A stretch of 64,000 nt of DNA from Cellulomonas palmilytica (lineage in GTDB: Bacteria > Actinomycetota > Actinomycetes > Actinomycetales > Cellulomonadaceae). Shown here piece after piece: positions 26,656-36,281 of this stretch (position 1 is its first letter; the number at the start of each line of letters is the position of its first letter). Location: positions 372,001-436,000 of the forward strand of contig NZ_CP062221.1 of NCBI RefSeq assembly GCF_021590045.1, in the 5' to 3' direction. The notes beneath the pieces were generated by a model that saw nothing but the letters and a program-made list of their open reading frames with translations, made no database searches and was not told where the DNA came from. A program made the translations under genes and the position numbers.

Positions 26656-26697
26656 CCGGGGCGGCCCCGGCCCGGCGAGTCTGTCGCGCGTTCGTCG

Positions 26698-26784
26698 TGA
26701 GGTCGCGGGTTGCTCGGTCGGTCGCGCAGTCATCTGCGCGACTCATCCAGGAACTCGCTACTCACCTCGGGATGCGCGACCTCA
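26698..26784. terminator. Nested inverted repeats between convergent genes
   Basis: An outer 10-bp pair TGAGGTCGCG (26698-26707) / CGCGACCTCA (26775-26784) encloses an inner hairpin GTCGCGCAG-tcat-CTGCGCGAC (26721-26742). It lies between the convergent ends of the CstR-like gene and the NUDIX gene and overlaps the NUDIX stop. A bidirectional terminator is the likely role. Confidence 0.55.
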
Positions 26785-27210
26785 GTGGGTCAGAGGGTCC
26801 GTCGGTAGGCCCGCCAGGCGGAGGGCCGTCGCGACGAAGGGGACGCAGGGGACGTCCGCCAGGTCGTCGAGCGGGAACCAGGCGGCGCGGTCCGTCGAGC
26901 CGTCGACCTCGTCGCGCAGCGCACCGCCCGTGACGTGCGCGCGGTACACGACCCGCAGCGCGTGCCACCGCTCGCCGCCCGGCAGGCCGGGCACGACCTC
27001 GGAGTCGACGCCGAGCAGCTCGTCGAGCTCGACGTCGTAGCCGGTCTCCTCGCGCAGCTCCCGGACCGCCGCGTCCCGCGGGTCCTCACCCGGGTCGATG
27101 CCGCCGCCGGGCATCGTCCACCGCCGGCGCGTCGCCCAGTGCGCGAGCAGGACCCGCCCCTCGTCGACGACGACCGCGTACGCCCCCACCCGCTGCTGCA
27201 CGCACGCCAC
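26782..27210 (-). CDS. NUDIX hydrolase
   Basis: A 142-aa NUDIX phosphohydrolase with a complete Nudix box: GGGIDPGEDPRDAAVRELRE followed by ETGY. The box is flanked by the usual strands (GAYAVVVDEGRVLLAHW before it, ALRVVYRAHVTGG after it). Nucleoside-diphosphate derivatives are the family substrates; the specific one is unknown. The start is a GTG at 27210, or possibly GTG 27201. Its 3' end overlaps the nested hairpin shared with the convergent CstR-like gene. Confidence 0.85.
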   Translation of the reverse strand: MACVQQRVGAYAVVVDEGRVLLAHWATRRRWTMPGGGIDPGEDPRDAAVRELREETGYDVELDELLGVDSEVVPGLPGGERWHALRVVYRAHVTGGALRDEVDGSTDRAAWFPLDDLADVPCVPFVATALRLAGLPTDPLTH

Positions 27211-27256
27211 GCTAGCCGCGCCGTCGTGGACGGGTCGCGAAGATTCTGCCGTCGGG

Positions 27257-27283
27257 TGTCGAATTCCGTCAGGCCCGTTCGTC
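27257..27283 (+). promoter_or_regulatory. ECF42-type promoter of the DGPF/sigma operon
   Basis: TGTCGA at 27257-27262 and CGTC at 27280-27283 are separated by 17 bp, 64 bp before the DGPF gene. ECF42 sigma factors are reported to recognise a TGTCGA -35 and a CGA/TC-type -10, and the operon encodes an ECF42-like sigma, so this is a likely autoregulated promoter. The match is seen; activity is inferred. Confidence 0.6.
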
Positions 27284-27346
27284 GGGTGGGTGAGAGACGG
27301 TCAACCGGACCGCCTCGTCGACACCCGCACACCGAGGAGACCCGAG

Positions 27347-27733
27347 ATGCCCAAGTACCTGATGTCCGTGTTCGGCCCGGCCGAGCGCACGCCCTACGGG
27401 AGCTACGAGACCAAGGAGGCGATGCTCGAGGCGTTCGCCGACACCGGCGCGTTCAACGACAAGCTCGTCGCCGAGGGCTACTTCGTCTACGCGGACGGCC
27501 TCGCCGAGGCGTCGACGGCCACGGTCGTCGACGGTCAGGGTGAGCAGCCCGTCTTCACCGACGGCCCGTACCTCGAGTCGAAGGAGCACCTGGGCGGGTT
27601 CTGGATCATCGAGGCGCCCGACCTCGACGTCGCGCTGCGCCTGGCCGCCGAGGGGTCGAAGGCGTGCCGCGGCAAGGTCGAGGTCCGCCCGTTCCAGACC
27701 GAGGAGTCGGTCAGGGAGATGCTCGGGCAGTGA
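27347..27733 (+). CDS. DGPF/YCII-domain protein
   Basis: A 128-aa protein of the DGPF (YCII-related) family, with the signature region TDGPYLESKEHLGGFWIIEA and the opening PKYLMSVFGPAER. These ferredoxin-fold proteins are the standard partners of ECF42 sigma factors. Their exact signal-related role is not established. Its TGA overlaps the GTG of the sigma gene (GTGA), so the two are translationally coupled, and a matching promoter lies upstream. Confidence 0.88.
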   Translation: MPKYLMSVFGPAERTPYGSYETKEAMLEAFADTGAFNDKLVAEGYFVYADGLAEASTATVVDGQGEQPVFTDGPYLESKEHLGGFWIIEAPDLDVALRLAAEGSKACRGKVEVRPFQTEESVREMLGQ

Positions 27734-28995
27734 CGCCGGACGTCGAGGAGGCGATCACCCGGGCCCACCGCGACGAGTGGGCGCGGGTGGTCGCCACCCT
27801 CGCACGCAGGTTCCGCGACCTGGACGTCGCGGAGGACGCGGCCGCCGAGGCGTTCGCGACGGCGGTCGAGCGCTGGCCCCGCGACGGGGTCCCGACGACG
27901 CCCGGCGCCTGGCTCACGACGACCGCGACGCGCAAGGCGCTGGACCGCGTGCGGCGCGAGTCGCACCGCGACGGCAAGCACGAGGAGGCGCGGCTGTTGT
28001 TCGACGACGAGCCCGCACCGCGCGGCGCGGTGGACGACGACCGGCTGCGGCTGGTGTTCACCTGCTGCCACCCGGCGCTGTCGCCCGAGGCGCGCGTCGC
28101 GCTCACGCTGCGGATGGTCGGCGGGCTGACGGTCCCGCAGATCGCGCGGGCGTTCCTGGTGCAGGAGACGACGATGGGCCAGCGCATCTCGCGCGCCAAG
28201 GGGAAGATCAAGGCCGCGGGCATCCCCTACCGGGTCCCGACGAGCGAGGACGTGCCGGCCCGGCTCGACGGCGTGCTGACCGTGCTGTTCCTGGTCTTCA
28301 ACGAGGGCTACCTGGCCTCGGGCCCGGACACCGACCCCGTGCGCCACGACCTGACGACCGAGGCGATCCGGCTGGCCCGCCTGGTGCGGGACCTGCTGCC
28401 CCGCGGCGGCCCGGGCTGGGGCGAGGCGACCGGCCTCCTGGCGCTCATGCTGCTGACGCAGGCGCGCGCGGCGGCGCGGGTGTCCGCGACGGGCGAGCTC
28501 GTGACGCTCGAGGAGCAGGACCGCGGCGCGTGGGACCGCGCGCTCGTCGCGGAGGGGCACGACCTGGTCCGCCAGACGCTCGCCGCGGTCGCCGCAGGAG
28601 GTCCGCCGCCGGGGCGCTTCCAGCTCCTCGCGGCGGTCAACGCGGTGCACACGCACGCACGCGACGCACGGGACACGGACTGGTCGCAGGTCGTCGCGCT
28701 GTACGACCGGCTCGTGCGCGTGGACCCGTCGCCCGTCGTCGCGCTCAACCGCGCGGTCGCGGTCGCGGAGGTCGACGGCCCGGACGTCGCGCTCGCGATC
28801 GTCGACCGGCTGCCGCTCGACGGGTACCACGCGTTCCACGCGACGCGCGCCGAGCTGCTGCGTCGGCTGGGGCGCAGCGCGCAGGCGCGCGAGGAGTACG
28901 GACGAGCGATCGAGCTGGCGGGCAACACCGCGGAGGTCGCGCACCTCACGCGGCGCCGCGACCAGCTCGTCCCGGACCCGCTCCCGGGCTCCTGA
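27730..28995 (+). CDS. ECF42-type RNA polymerase sigma factor with C-terminal extension
   Basis: A 421-aa extracytoplasmic-function sigma factor. Sigma region 2 lies at about residues 5-80 (DVAEDAAAEAFATAVERWP, then TRKALDRVRRE) and region 4 at about 110-170 (GGLTVPQIARAFLVQETTMG). The remaining about 250 residues are the helical, TPR-like extension that replaces a dedicated anti-sigma factor in this group (VFNEGYLAS, then ALNRAVAVAEVDGPD, then YHAFHATRAELLRRLGRS). It would direct transcription of the DGPF operon and perhaps little else. The extension is probably needed for activity. Confidence 0.9.
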   Translation: MTPDVEEAITRAHRDEWARVVATLARRFRDLDVAEDAAAEAFATAVERWPRDGVPTTPGAWLTTTATRKALDRVRRESHRDGKHEEARLLFDDEPAPRGAVDDDRLRLVFTCCHPALSPEARVALTLRMVGGLTVPQIARAFLVQETTMGQRISRAKGKIKAAGIPYRVPTSEDVPARLDGVLTVLFLVFNEGYLASGPDTDPVRHDLTTEAIRLARLVRDLLPRGGPGWGEATGLLALMLLTQARAAARVSATGELVTLEEQDRGAWDRALVAEGHDLVRQTLAAVAAGGPPPGRFQLLAAVNAVHTHARDARDTDWSQVVALYDRLVRVDPSPVVALNRAVAVAEVDGPDVALAIVDRLPLDGYHAFHATRAELLRRLGRSAQAREEYGRAIELAGNTAEVAHLTRRRDQLVPDPLPGS

Positions 28996-29127
28996 TCGCG
29001 AGCGGGCGACACTATCGGGCGAGCCCGGACCCTTGTGCGGCTCGTCGGCGCAGGACGTCCGCCGGCCCTCGTCGTGCCGCCCGCGGCACCCGACGCTGAC
29101 CTCCCGCGACGCCCGCACGATGCCCTC

Positions 29128-29141
29128 TCGAAGCGCTTCGA
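29128..29141. promoter_or_regulatory. 14-bp palindrome upstream of xylanase (LacI-type operator candidate)
   Basis: TCGAAGCGCTTCGA is a perfect 14-bp palindrome with a central GCGC, the usual shape of LacI/CebR-type operators of actinobacterial hydrolase genes. It lies about 126 bp before the xylanase ATG, in a 271-bp non-coding stretch (28996-29266) that also holds the AACGTTTA element. The regulator is not proven. Confidence 0.55.
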
Positions 29142-29166
29142 TATCGGAAAGCAGCGCGAAACGGGC

Positions 29167-29175
29167 AAACGTTTA
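29167..29175. promoter_or_regulatory. AAACGTTTA element upstream of xylanase
   Basis: AAACGTTT is an 8-bp palindrome. The word AACGTTTA is found in the same orientation upstream of the mannanase (1352-1359). It may be a shared LacI-type half-site or operator core. Confidence 0.4.
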
Positions 29176-29212
29176 GGTTCGTTGACGGTCGGAATGCCGC
29201 GGCGGAGAGTGA

Positions 29213-30676
<1,464 letters not shown>

Positions 30677-30706
30677 GCCGCTGACTCCCGGCTTGCAGCC
30701 GGACCC

Positions 30707-30743
30707 ACGACGGCGTCGCACCCTCGCGGTGCGGCGCCGTCGT
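30707..30743 (+). terminator. Strong 16-bp-stem terminator after xylanase
   Basis: Two 16-nt arms, ACGACGGCGTCGCACC and GGTGCGGCGCCGTCGT, pair around the 5-nt loop ctcgc, with a single U-G wobble. The stem begins 31 bp after the xylanase stop. There is no U tract, as is common in high-GC actinobacteria. Confidence 0.8.
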
Positions 30744-30823
30744 CGTGCTGCCGCACGCCCCCTGTCCACAGATGCCGGCCGGGCACCCCACCGAGATGTC
30801 CGCTTCGAGTAGTTTCGGGGCTC

Positions 30824-31453
30824 ATGAGACCGCAGGGGGCCCTCACCGCACTCGTGCTCGCGACGCTGCTGCTCGGTGCGTGCACCGAGCAGGCCGGCGC
30901 GACGAAGCCGACCGCCACGACGCACGCCGCCACCAGCGCGGCCCCGACGCCCACACCGGCGCCGTCGCCGCCGGCACCGTCGCCGACGCCCTCCGAGCTC
31001 CCGGACGTCTCGATCGCCCCCGAGCCGCCGGCGGCCCTGAAGGGCCCCGCCAACGCCGACAACGCAGAGGTCGTCGCGCAGTACTTCCTGTCGCTGTTCC
31101 CCTACGTCTTCGCGACGGGCGACATCACGGCTTGGGACGAGCTCAGCGGCGAGGACTGTGGCTACTGCGATGACATCACTGAGCTCGCGGCCGCGGACCA
31201 GGCGAAGGGCCATCACGAGGTAGGCGGCCACCTCGAGTTCACGTTCGCGAGTGCCCTGGACTTCGAGGACGGCACCTTCTACGCAACGGTCGCCTTCGAC
31301 GAGCACCCGTCCCGGACCGTCGATGGCAAGGGCGACGTGGTCGAGGACTTCCCAGGAATCAAGGTCACCCAGGCCGAGGTAAGCCTCGAGTGGCGTGACG
31401 GCCGGTGGCTCATCCAGGGCGTTGACCCGACGCTCGTGGAGAAGAAGTTGTGA
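30824..31453 (+). CDS. DUF6318-like lipoprotein (copy A)
   Basis: A 209-aa lipoprotein. A signal peptide with the lipobox LLLGAC (Cys20) is followed by a Pro/Thr/Ala-rich tether (about 25-75) and a globular domain with the paired cysteines ELSGEDCGYCDDI and the strand LEWRDGRWLIQGVD. It is paralogous to the lipoprotein at 62722-63357 (shared SPYVFATGD/FPYVFATGD and SGxxCxYC features). The stop overlaps the GTG of the secreted PKD-like protein, so the pair is translationally coupled. The function is unknown; it may act as a surface-anchored partner of the secreted protein. Confidence 0.78.
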   Translation: MRPQGALTALVLATLLLGACTEQAGATKPTATTHAATSAAPTPTPAPSPPAPSPTPSELPDVSIAPEPPAALKGPANADNAEVVAQYFLSLFPYVFATGDITAWDELSGEDCGYCDDITELAAADQAKGHHEVGGHLEFTFASALDFEDGTFYATVAFDEHPSRTVDGKGDVVEDFPGIKVTQAEVSLEWRDGRWLIQGVDPTLVEKKL

Positions 31454-32307
31454 GATGGCGGCTGCTGAGCGTCGCTCTCGCTGCGTGCGCGGCGACCCTG
31501 GTGCTCATGCCACCAGCCGGTGCCAAGGAGTTCGTCGTCGCAGGCGACGGCGATGAGGCGTTCTGGCTGGGCGCGTTCAAGGCGAACCGCCAGTACGAGG
31601 CCTGGCTCCGTTCGGCGTCGAAGGATCCCGACCGTGCGATCGAGTTCAAGCGGAAGTCCGTGTGCGTCGAGGACACCGACGAGGAGCCGGGCATCGACCA
31701 GCCGTGCTACCTGCCGCCGGGCGCCCGGATCGAGCCGCCCCCGTGCGAGGACGGCCCCGCGCTCGAGCCACTCTGGCGACGGGTGCTGCGGGAGCGCACG
31801 GAAGAGCAGGACGTCTGGACCCGGTGGGAGCTGGTCTTCGGATGGATGTGCCCCGAGCACCGGTTCCCTCCCCTGACGCGACAAGAGTTCCAGCTGCTCC
31901 CGATCGTCGCCCCCGAGGTCAACGTGCAGCCCTCCGCCGACGTCCTCGTCAACAAGCGCACGATCCTGTTCACCGACGGCGCACCGCAGCGGTTCCGTAC
32001 GACCGTGTTCGGAACCTGGGGTATCGATGTCGTCGCGACGCCGGTCGAGTACCGGTGGACGTTCGGTGACGGCGAGTCGCTGGTGACGGCGACGCCCGGG
32101 GCGCCCTACCCATCCTTCGAGGTGACCCACACGTTCTCGGAGCCCATCGGGGCGACAGCCGTCGGTCTGACCGTCACGTGGAAGGGGCAGTTCCGTGTCG
32201 ACGCGGACCCGTTGCACAAGTGGCGTGAGGTGACCGGGACCGCACGTACCGAGTCGGTCAGCGCGCCGTTCGACGTGATCGAGCTGAGGTCGCACCTGAC
32301 CGGCTGA
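31450..32307 (+). CDS. Secreted PKD-like protein (copy A)
   Basis: A 285-aa exported protein: signal peptide (about 1-25), then a Cys-containing variable region with PPPCEDGPALEPLWRRVLRE. A C-terminal PKD-like beta-sandwich shows VEYRWTFGDGESLVTATPG, followed by YPSFEVTHTFSEP. It closes with RVDADPLHKWREVTGTA and FDVIELRSHLTG. The paralogue at 61919-62740 has the same order and the same final sentence (FEVIELRSTLVD). It starts with a GTG inside the lipoprotein stop (GTGA). A surface or cell-wall role is inferred. Its end lies eight bases from the convergent feo operon. Confidence 0.78.
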   Translation: MRWRLLSVALAACAATLVLMPPAGAKEFVVAGDGDEAFWLGAFKANRQYEAWLRSASKDPDRAIEFKRKSVCVEDTDEEPGIDQPCYLPPGARIEPPPCEDGPALEPLWRRVLRERTEEQDVWTRWELVFGWMCPEHRFPPLTRQEFQLLPIVAPEVNVQPSADVLVNKRTILFTDGAPQRFRTTVFGTWGIDVVATPVEYRWTFGDGESLVTATPGAPYPSFEVTHTFSEPIGATAVGLTVTWKGQFRVDADPLHKWREVTGTARTESVSAPFDVIELRSHLTG

Positions 32308-32315
32308 CGAGCCGG

Positions 32316-32558
32316 TCAGTGGCGGGAGGTGGCCAGGGGGCAGCCCGCGCACGCTGGTGAGGGGCGGCACGACGAGCACGCGTCGTCGGTGGTGCGCGGG
32401 GCGGGCCGCTCGGTGCGCGCGGCGGTCGCGTCGCCGCGGGCGACCAGGCGCGTGAGTGCGGCGTCGACGAGCCCGCGGTCGAGGTGCAGGTCCCGGGCGA
32501 TGGCACCGGGCGTCGCGCCCGCACGCGCGGCGGTCAGCACGTCGTCGAGGACGCTCAT
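32316..32558 (-). CDS. feoC: FeoC-like [Fe-S] winged-helix protein
   Basis: An 80-aa protein: an N-terminal winged-helix-like segment (VLDDVLTAARAGATPGAIAR) and a C-terminal cysteine cluster C-x2-C-x5-C-x2-C (CSSCRPSPACAGC) fit FeoC-type regulators of ferrous-iron transport that carry an Fe-S cluster. Its ATG overlaps the FeoB stop (ATGA), so feoA-feoB-feoC is one coupled operon. Confidence 0.82.
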   Translation of the reverse strand: MSVLDDVLTAARAGATPGAIARDLHLDRGLVDAALTRLVARGDATAARTERPAPRTTDDACSSCRPSPACAGCPLATSRH

Positions 32559-34450
32559 CCGAGCGCCTTCCCGACGGTGAACACGAGCACCGCCCCGACC
32601 CACGCGACCACGAGCCCGACGCCCAGCCCGAACCCGGTCCACCGCGCCCCGAGGAGCCGCCGCTGCTCGGCGAGTGTCGCCAGGCACGGGCTGTACGCGA
32701 GCACGAACCACATGAACGCGGCGGCCGCGGCGGCGGCGTGCCCGCCGGACGAGGCGTCGAAGGTCGCGCGCAGCCGCTCGCCGAGCACACCGGACGCGGC
32801 GGGGTCGTCGGGCTCCGCGACGGACGCGGTCTGCGCGAACGACCCGACGACGACCTCCTTGGCGACGAACCCGGTCGCGAGCGCCGCGGTCGCCTCCCAC
32901 GAGCCGAAACCGGTGGGCCCGAACACGGGCGCGACGGCGTGCGCGGCGCGCCCGTACAGCGAGTCCGCGACGGGAACGGACGCGAACGCGTGCCCGCCGG
33001 TCACCGGCACGGCGAGCAGCAGCCACACCGCGGTGAGGGTCACGACGATGATCGAGCCGGCCTTGCGCACGAACGCCCGCACCCGCACCCAGCTGGACAC
33101 GGCGATGGCCCGCAGCCCGGGGCGCTGGTAGGCGGGCAGGACGAGGACGAGCGGCTCGCGCACCAGGTCGCGGAACACGGTGCGTCGCATCGCCGCGCCG
33201 CCGAGCACCACGAGCAGCACCGACGCGAGGTACATGACGAAGATCGCGGTGCCCGCGTGGCCGGGAAAGAACACCGACGCGAGCAGCACGTACACCGTCA
33301 GGCGCGCGGTGCAGGACGTGAACGGCACGAGCAGCCCGACGAGCAGACGCTGACGCGCGTGCGGCAGCGTCCGGGTCGCGGCGAGGGCCGGCAGGTTGCA
33401 GCCGAAGCCGACGACGAGCGGCAGCACCGCCCGGCCGTCCAGCCCGAGGGCCCGCATCGCACGGTCGGCGACGAACGCGGCGCGCGCGAGGTAGCCGCAG
33501 TCCTCGAGCAGCGCGACCGCGACGAACATGAGCGCCATGAGCGGGACGAACGACAGCACCGTCCCGACGCCCGCGAGCGCACCGTCGACGACGAGCCCCT
33601 GCAGCCACTCGACGGGCAGGCGGCTGCGCACCGCGTCGGCGACCGCTCCGTTGACGAACGCGTCGACGCCGTCGACGAGCGGTGCCGCGACCGTCGTCGT
33701 GAGCTGGAACAGCGCCCACATCACGCCGAGGAACACGGGGATGCCGAGCCGCGGGTCGAGCAGGACCCGGTCGAGGCGGTCCGACCACGTGCGCACGGGC
33801 CGCGCGGGCGCGGGCACGCCGGACAGCACGTCCGCGACCCAGTCGTAGAGCGCGTCCTCGTCGGGGACGTCGAGCGTGATCGTCGGGCGCGTGCCCACCG
33901 CGGTGGTGACGACGCGCGCCAGCTCGCCGGCACCGCCGCCCGTGCGCGGGTCGACCTCGATCACCGGGACCCCCAGCCGGGCACGCAGGTGGTCCGCCGC
34001 ACGCCCGAGCCCTCGCGCCCGCGCGACGTCACCCATCGTCAGCGCCACGACCACCGGAACGCCCCGCCCGTCCGGCCCGGCGCTGCGCGCCACCTGCCCG
34101 GCCAGCAGCAGCGACCGCGCGAGCGCGCTCGCGTCCGCGACGAGCACGACGAGGTCCGCGGCCCCGCCGTCGAGCTCGTCGGCCACGACCTGCTCGTCGG
34201 GCGACGCGGCCTCCAGCGCGTAGGTCCCCGGAAGGTCGACGAGCCGCACGTCCACGTCCCCGACGCGCCAGCGGCCCTCCTGCAGCTCGACCGTCGTGCC
34301 GGGCGCGTTGACCACGCGTTGCCGTGCGCCGGTGAGCGCGTTGAACAAGGTCGACTTGCCGACGTTCGGGTTGCCGACGAGGACCACGCGCGGCGCGTCG
34401 AGCACGCCCGCCGCGACGGACGGGGCCGGCCCCTCGTCGTGGCAGCTCAC
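32555..34450 (-). CDS. feoB: Ferrous iron transporter FeoB
   Basis: The inner-membrane Fe(II) transporter, 631 aa. An N-terminal G domain shows G1 LVGNPNVGKSTLFNAL, the G2 region NAPGTTVELQEG and G3 LVDLPGTYAL. The usual G4 N-x-x-D reads T-M-G-D (ALTMGDVARA), a departure that may weaken guanine recognition. Two gate regions and about eight TM helices follow, with the conserved GFGCNLPALAATRTL and PFTSCTARLTVYVLLA. The start is the GTG at 34450, which overlaps the FeoA stop. An iron box upstream of feoA implies DtxR/IdeR control. Confidence 0.92.
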   Translation of the reverse strand: MSCHDEGPAPSVAAGVLDAPRVVLVGNPNVGKSTLFNALTGARQRVVNAPGTTVELQEGRWRVGDVDVRLVDLPGTYALEAASPDEQVVADELDGGAADLVVLVADASALARSLLLAGQVARSAGPDGRGVPVVVALTMGDVARARGLGRAADHLRARLGVPVIEVDPRTGGGAGELARVVTTAVGTRPTITLDVPDEDALYDWVADVLSGVPAPARPVRTWSDRLDRVLLDPRLGIPVFLGVMWALFQLTTTVAAPLVDGVDAFVNGAVADAVRSRLPVEWLQGLVVDGALAGVGTVLSFVPLMALMFVAVALLEDCGYLARAAFVADRAMRALGLDGRAVLPLVVGFGCNLPALAATRTLPHARQRLLVGLLVPFTSCTARLTVYVLLASVFFPGHAGTAIFVMYLASVLLVVLGGAAMRRTVFRDLVREPLVLVLPAYQRPGLRAIAVSSWVRVRAFVRKAGSIIVVTLTAVWLLLAVPVTGGHAFASVPVADSLYGRAAHAVAPVFGPTGFGSWEATAALATGFVAKEVVVGSFAQTASVAEPDDPAASGVLGERLRATFDASSGGHAAAAAAAFMWFVLAYSPCLATLAEQRRLLGARWTGFGLGVGLVVAWVGAVLVFTVGKALG

Positions 34451-34710
34451 GCGCGGGCCGCCCGCTCCATCGCGTGCCCGACGGCCTCGAGGACCGGCTC
34501 GACCCGCACGCGGCGGCACGTCCCGGCGTCCAGCGCGAGCCGGTCGGCACCCACGCCGACGACCCGCCCCCCGAACCCGCCGCGGTGCGTCACGTGCAGC
34601 ACCGCGCCGACGGCCAGCCCGAACGTGCGGAAGCGTCGTCGAGCGGGCTCGTCGAGGTCGACGTCGACGACCCGGACCGTCGACCCGGGGTCGCACGCGG
34701 CCAGGTCCAT
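34447..34710 (-). CDS. feoA: FeoA-domain protein
   Basis: An 87-aa SH3-like FeoA protein, the cytoplasmic partner of FeoB. The order of strands (GSTVRVVDVDLDEPARRR, FRTFGLAVGAVLHVTHRGG, GADRLALDAGTCRRVRV) is typical. Its TGA overlaps the feoB GTG (GTGA). The ATG at 34710 lies 17 bases from the iron box. Confidence 0.88.
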   Translation of the reverse strand: MDLAACDPGSTVRVVDVDLDEPARRRFRTFGLAVGAVLHVTHRGGFGGRVVGVGADRLALDAGTCRRVRVEPVLEAVGHAMERAARA

Positions 34711-34727
34711 GCCGTCGACGCTAGTGA

Positions 34728-34746
34728 TCAGGCAAGCCTCACCTCA
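34728..34746 (-). promoter_or_regulatory. DtxR/IdeR-type iron box upstream of feoA
   Basis: On the feo coding strand the sequence is TGAGGTGAGGCTTGCCTGA. Against the standard DtxR/IdeR consensus (TTAGGTTAGGCTAACCTAA) it matches 14 of 19 positions, with the AGG...CCT halves intact. It sits directly before feoA, so iron-dependent repression of ferrous uptake is expected. No dtxR gene is in the window. Confidence 0.72.
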
Positions 34747-34805
34747 TGGGACCTCGGTCCCACGTGTCGCGTCGCCCACGTGGACGGGGCGGTTCTGGGT
34801 CGACC

Positions 34806-35198
34806 TCAGTCCGTCGGGGGTTCGTCCTGGCCGGACTCCTCGGCGGCGTCCGCCTCTTCCTTGGTGGCGTGCACGGCGCCCTCGGCGTGCTCGGGCGGGC
34901 CGTAGACCGTGTAGAGGATCAGCGGGTTCGGGCCGGTGTTGACGAAGTTGTGCGTGCGACCCGCCGGGACGACGACGAGGTCGCCCTGAGTCACCGTGCG
35001 CTCCTTGCCGGACACGATCGCCTTCCCCGTCCCGGAGACGAAGGTGAGGATCTGGTCGATGTCCTCGTGGACCTCCTCGCCGATCTCTCCGCCCGGCGGG
35101 ATGGTCATGACGACGAGCTGCGTGTGCTCGCCCGTCCACAGCACGCGCCGGAAGTCCGGGCTCTGCTCGGCGACGGTGGCGATCGTCCAGTGGTCCAC
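34806..35198 (-). CDS. Cupin-domain protein
   Basis: A 130-aa single-domain cupin. The two metal motifs are visible: GEEVHEDIDQILTFVSG (G..H.H/D..E-like) and GDLVVVPAGRTHNFVN (P.G..H). Such small cupins are sugar isomerase-like or dioxygenase-like; the reaction is unknown. An acidic tail (EEADAAEESGQDEPP) ends the protein. The GTG at 35198 has an upstream GGAGGA. Confidence 0.82.
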   Translation of the reverse strand: MDHWTIATVAEQSPDFRRVLWTGEHTQLVVMTIPPGGEIGEEVHEDIDQILTFVSGTGKAIVSGKERTVTQGDLVVVPAGRTHNFVNTGPNPLILYTVYGPPEHAEGAVHATKEEADAAEESGQDEPPTD

Positions 35199-35341
35199 GT
35201 GTCCTCCGTGTCGGGGTCTGGCGGTGGGTCGGTGCAGGTCATCCTGCAGCCGCCCGGCCGTGCGCGCTCGTCGAGAGCCCGACGACGAGGCCGCGCGCAC
35301 TCGAGATGCCGACGCGACGGTCTCCGGAGAAGGTGGGGCCC

Positions 35342-36166
35342 ATGCAGACGACGACCGCAGAAGCAGTGGGCTCCACGACGTCGCGCGACCGGGTCCGTCA
35401 GGTGACGGTGCTGGTCGGGGCGGTCGTGGCGATCGTCGCCGCGACCATCGGGTCCGGCGCGTTCGGTGGTGAGCCGATCGCCGAGGCCGCCGACGGCGCG
35501 CTGTCGGCGACGGCCACACCGGTGGCCCCCGACAGCCCGGCGTTCTCCATCTGGTCCGTGATCTACACGGGCCTGGCGGTGTTCGCGGTGGTGCAGGCGC
35601 TTCCGCGGCTGGGCGCGGACCGGCGCCTGCGGGCCGTCGCGTGGTGGGTGCTCGCGACCATGCTGCTCAACGCGCTGTGGATCGGGGTCGTGCAGGCCGG
35701 GTCCGTGGCGGCGAGCGTCGTCGTGATCGTCGCGCTGCTCGTCGTGCTGGCGGTGGTGTACGTGCGGCTCGTGCGGCTGGACCACACGTCGCGCCTGGCG
35801 TCCGTGGTCACCGACCTGACGATGGGCCTGTACACGGGCTGGGTGTCGGTGGCGACGCTGGCGAACACCGCGGCGTTCCTGGCCGACGAGGAGGTCGGCG
35901 AGCTCGGGCTCGGCGCGACCACGTGGTCCGTGGTGCTGGTGTCGCTCGCCGCGCTGCTGGCCGCCGCGTACGGGATCTACGGGCGGCGCCGGCCGACGCT
36001 CGTCGTGCCGATCGGGCTGGCCATGGCGTGGGGCCTGATGTGGATCGGGCTGGGCCGCACCAACGGCGAGCTGGTCGACGAGACCGTGGCGACAGCGGCG
36101 TTCGCCGCCGCGACGGTCGCGTTCCTCGCGCCGGTCATCGCGACCCTCTCCGCCCGCCACCGCTGA
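35342..36166 (+). CDS. TspO/MBR-related Trp-rich membrane protein
   Basis: A 274-aa membrane protein with six or seven hydrophobic helices. FSIWSVIYTGLAVFAVVQA, MLLNALWIGVVQAG and GLYTGWVSVATLANTAA resemble TspO/MBR-type sensory proteins, but it is longer than the about 160-aa classical TspO, as in the extended Trp-rich actinobacterial branch. The ligand is unknown (porphyrins in TspO). It starts at the ATG at 35342. A long hairpin follows its stop. Confidence 0.68.
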   Translation: MQTTTAEAVGSTTSRDRVRQVTVLVGAVVAIVAATIGSGAFGGEPIAEAADGALSATATPVAPDSPAFSIWSVIYTGLAVFAVVQALPRLGADRRLRAVAWWVLATMLLNALWIGVVQAGSVAASVVVIVALLVVLAVVYVRLVRLDHTSRLASVVTDLTMGLYTGWVSVATLANTAAFLADEEVGELGLGATTWSVVLVSLAALLAAAYGIYGRRRPTLVVPIGLAMAWGLMWIGLGRTNGELVDETVATAAFAAATVAFLAPVIATLSARHR

Positions 36167-36196
36167 CCGACCCAGCCCCGCGCTGGTCGTGGATCT

Positions 36197-36272
36197 CCCG
36201 TGAAGTCGTGCGTTTCTCGCGAAGTCGTGCAGACGAACCCACGATCTGGCGAGAGACGTACGACTTCACGGG
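36197..36272. terminator. Long 24-bp-arm hairpin between convergent genes
   Basis: The 24-nt arms at 36197-36220 and 36249-36272 pair with only two G-U-type mismatches. They start CCCGTGAAGTCGT and end ACGACTTCACGGG. The loop repeats the arm word GAAGTCGTG. It lies exactly between the convergent TspO-like and UbiA genes. It probably terminates both transcripts and looks related in design to hairpins elsewhere in the window. Confidence 0.7.
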
Positions 36273-36281
36273 CGGGGGCGG

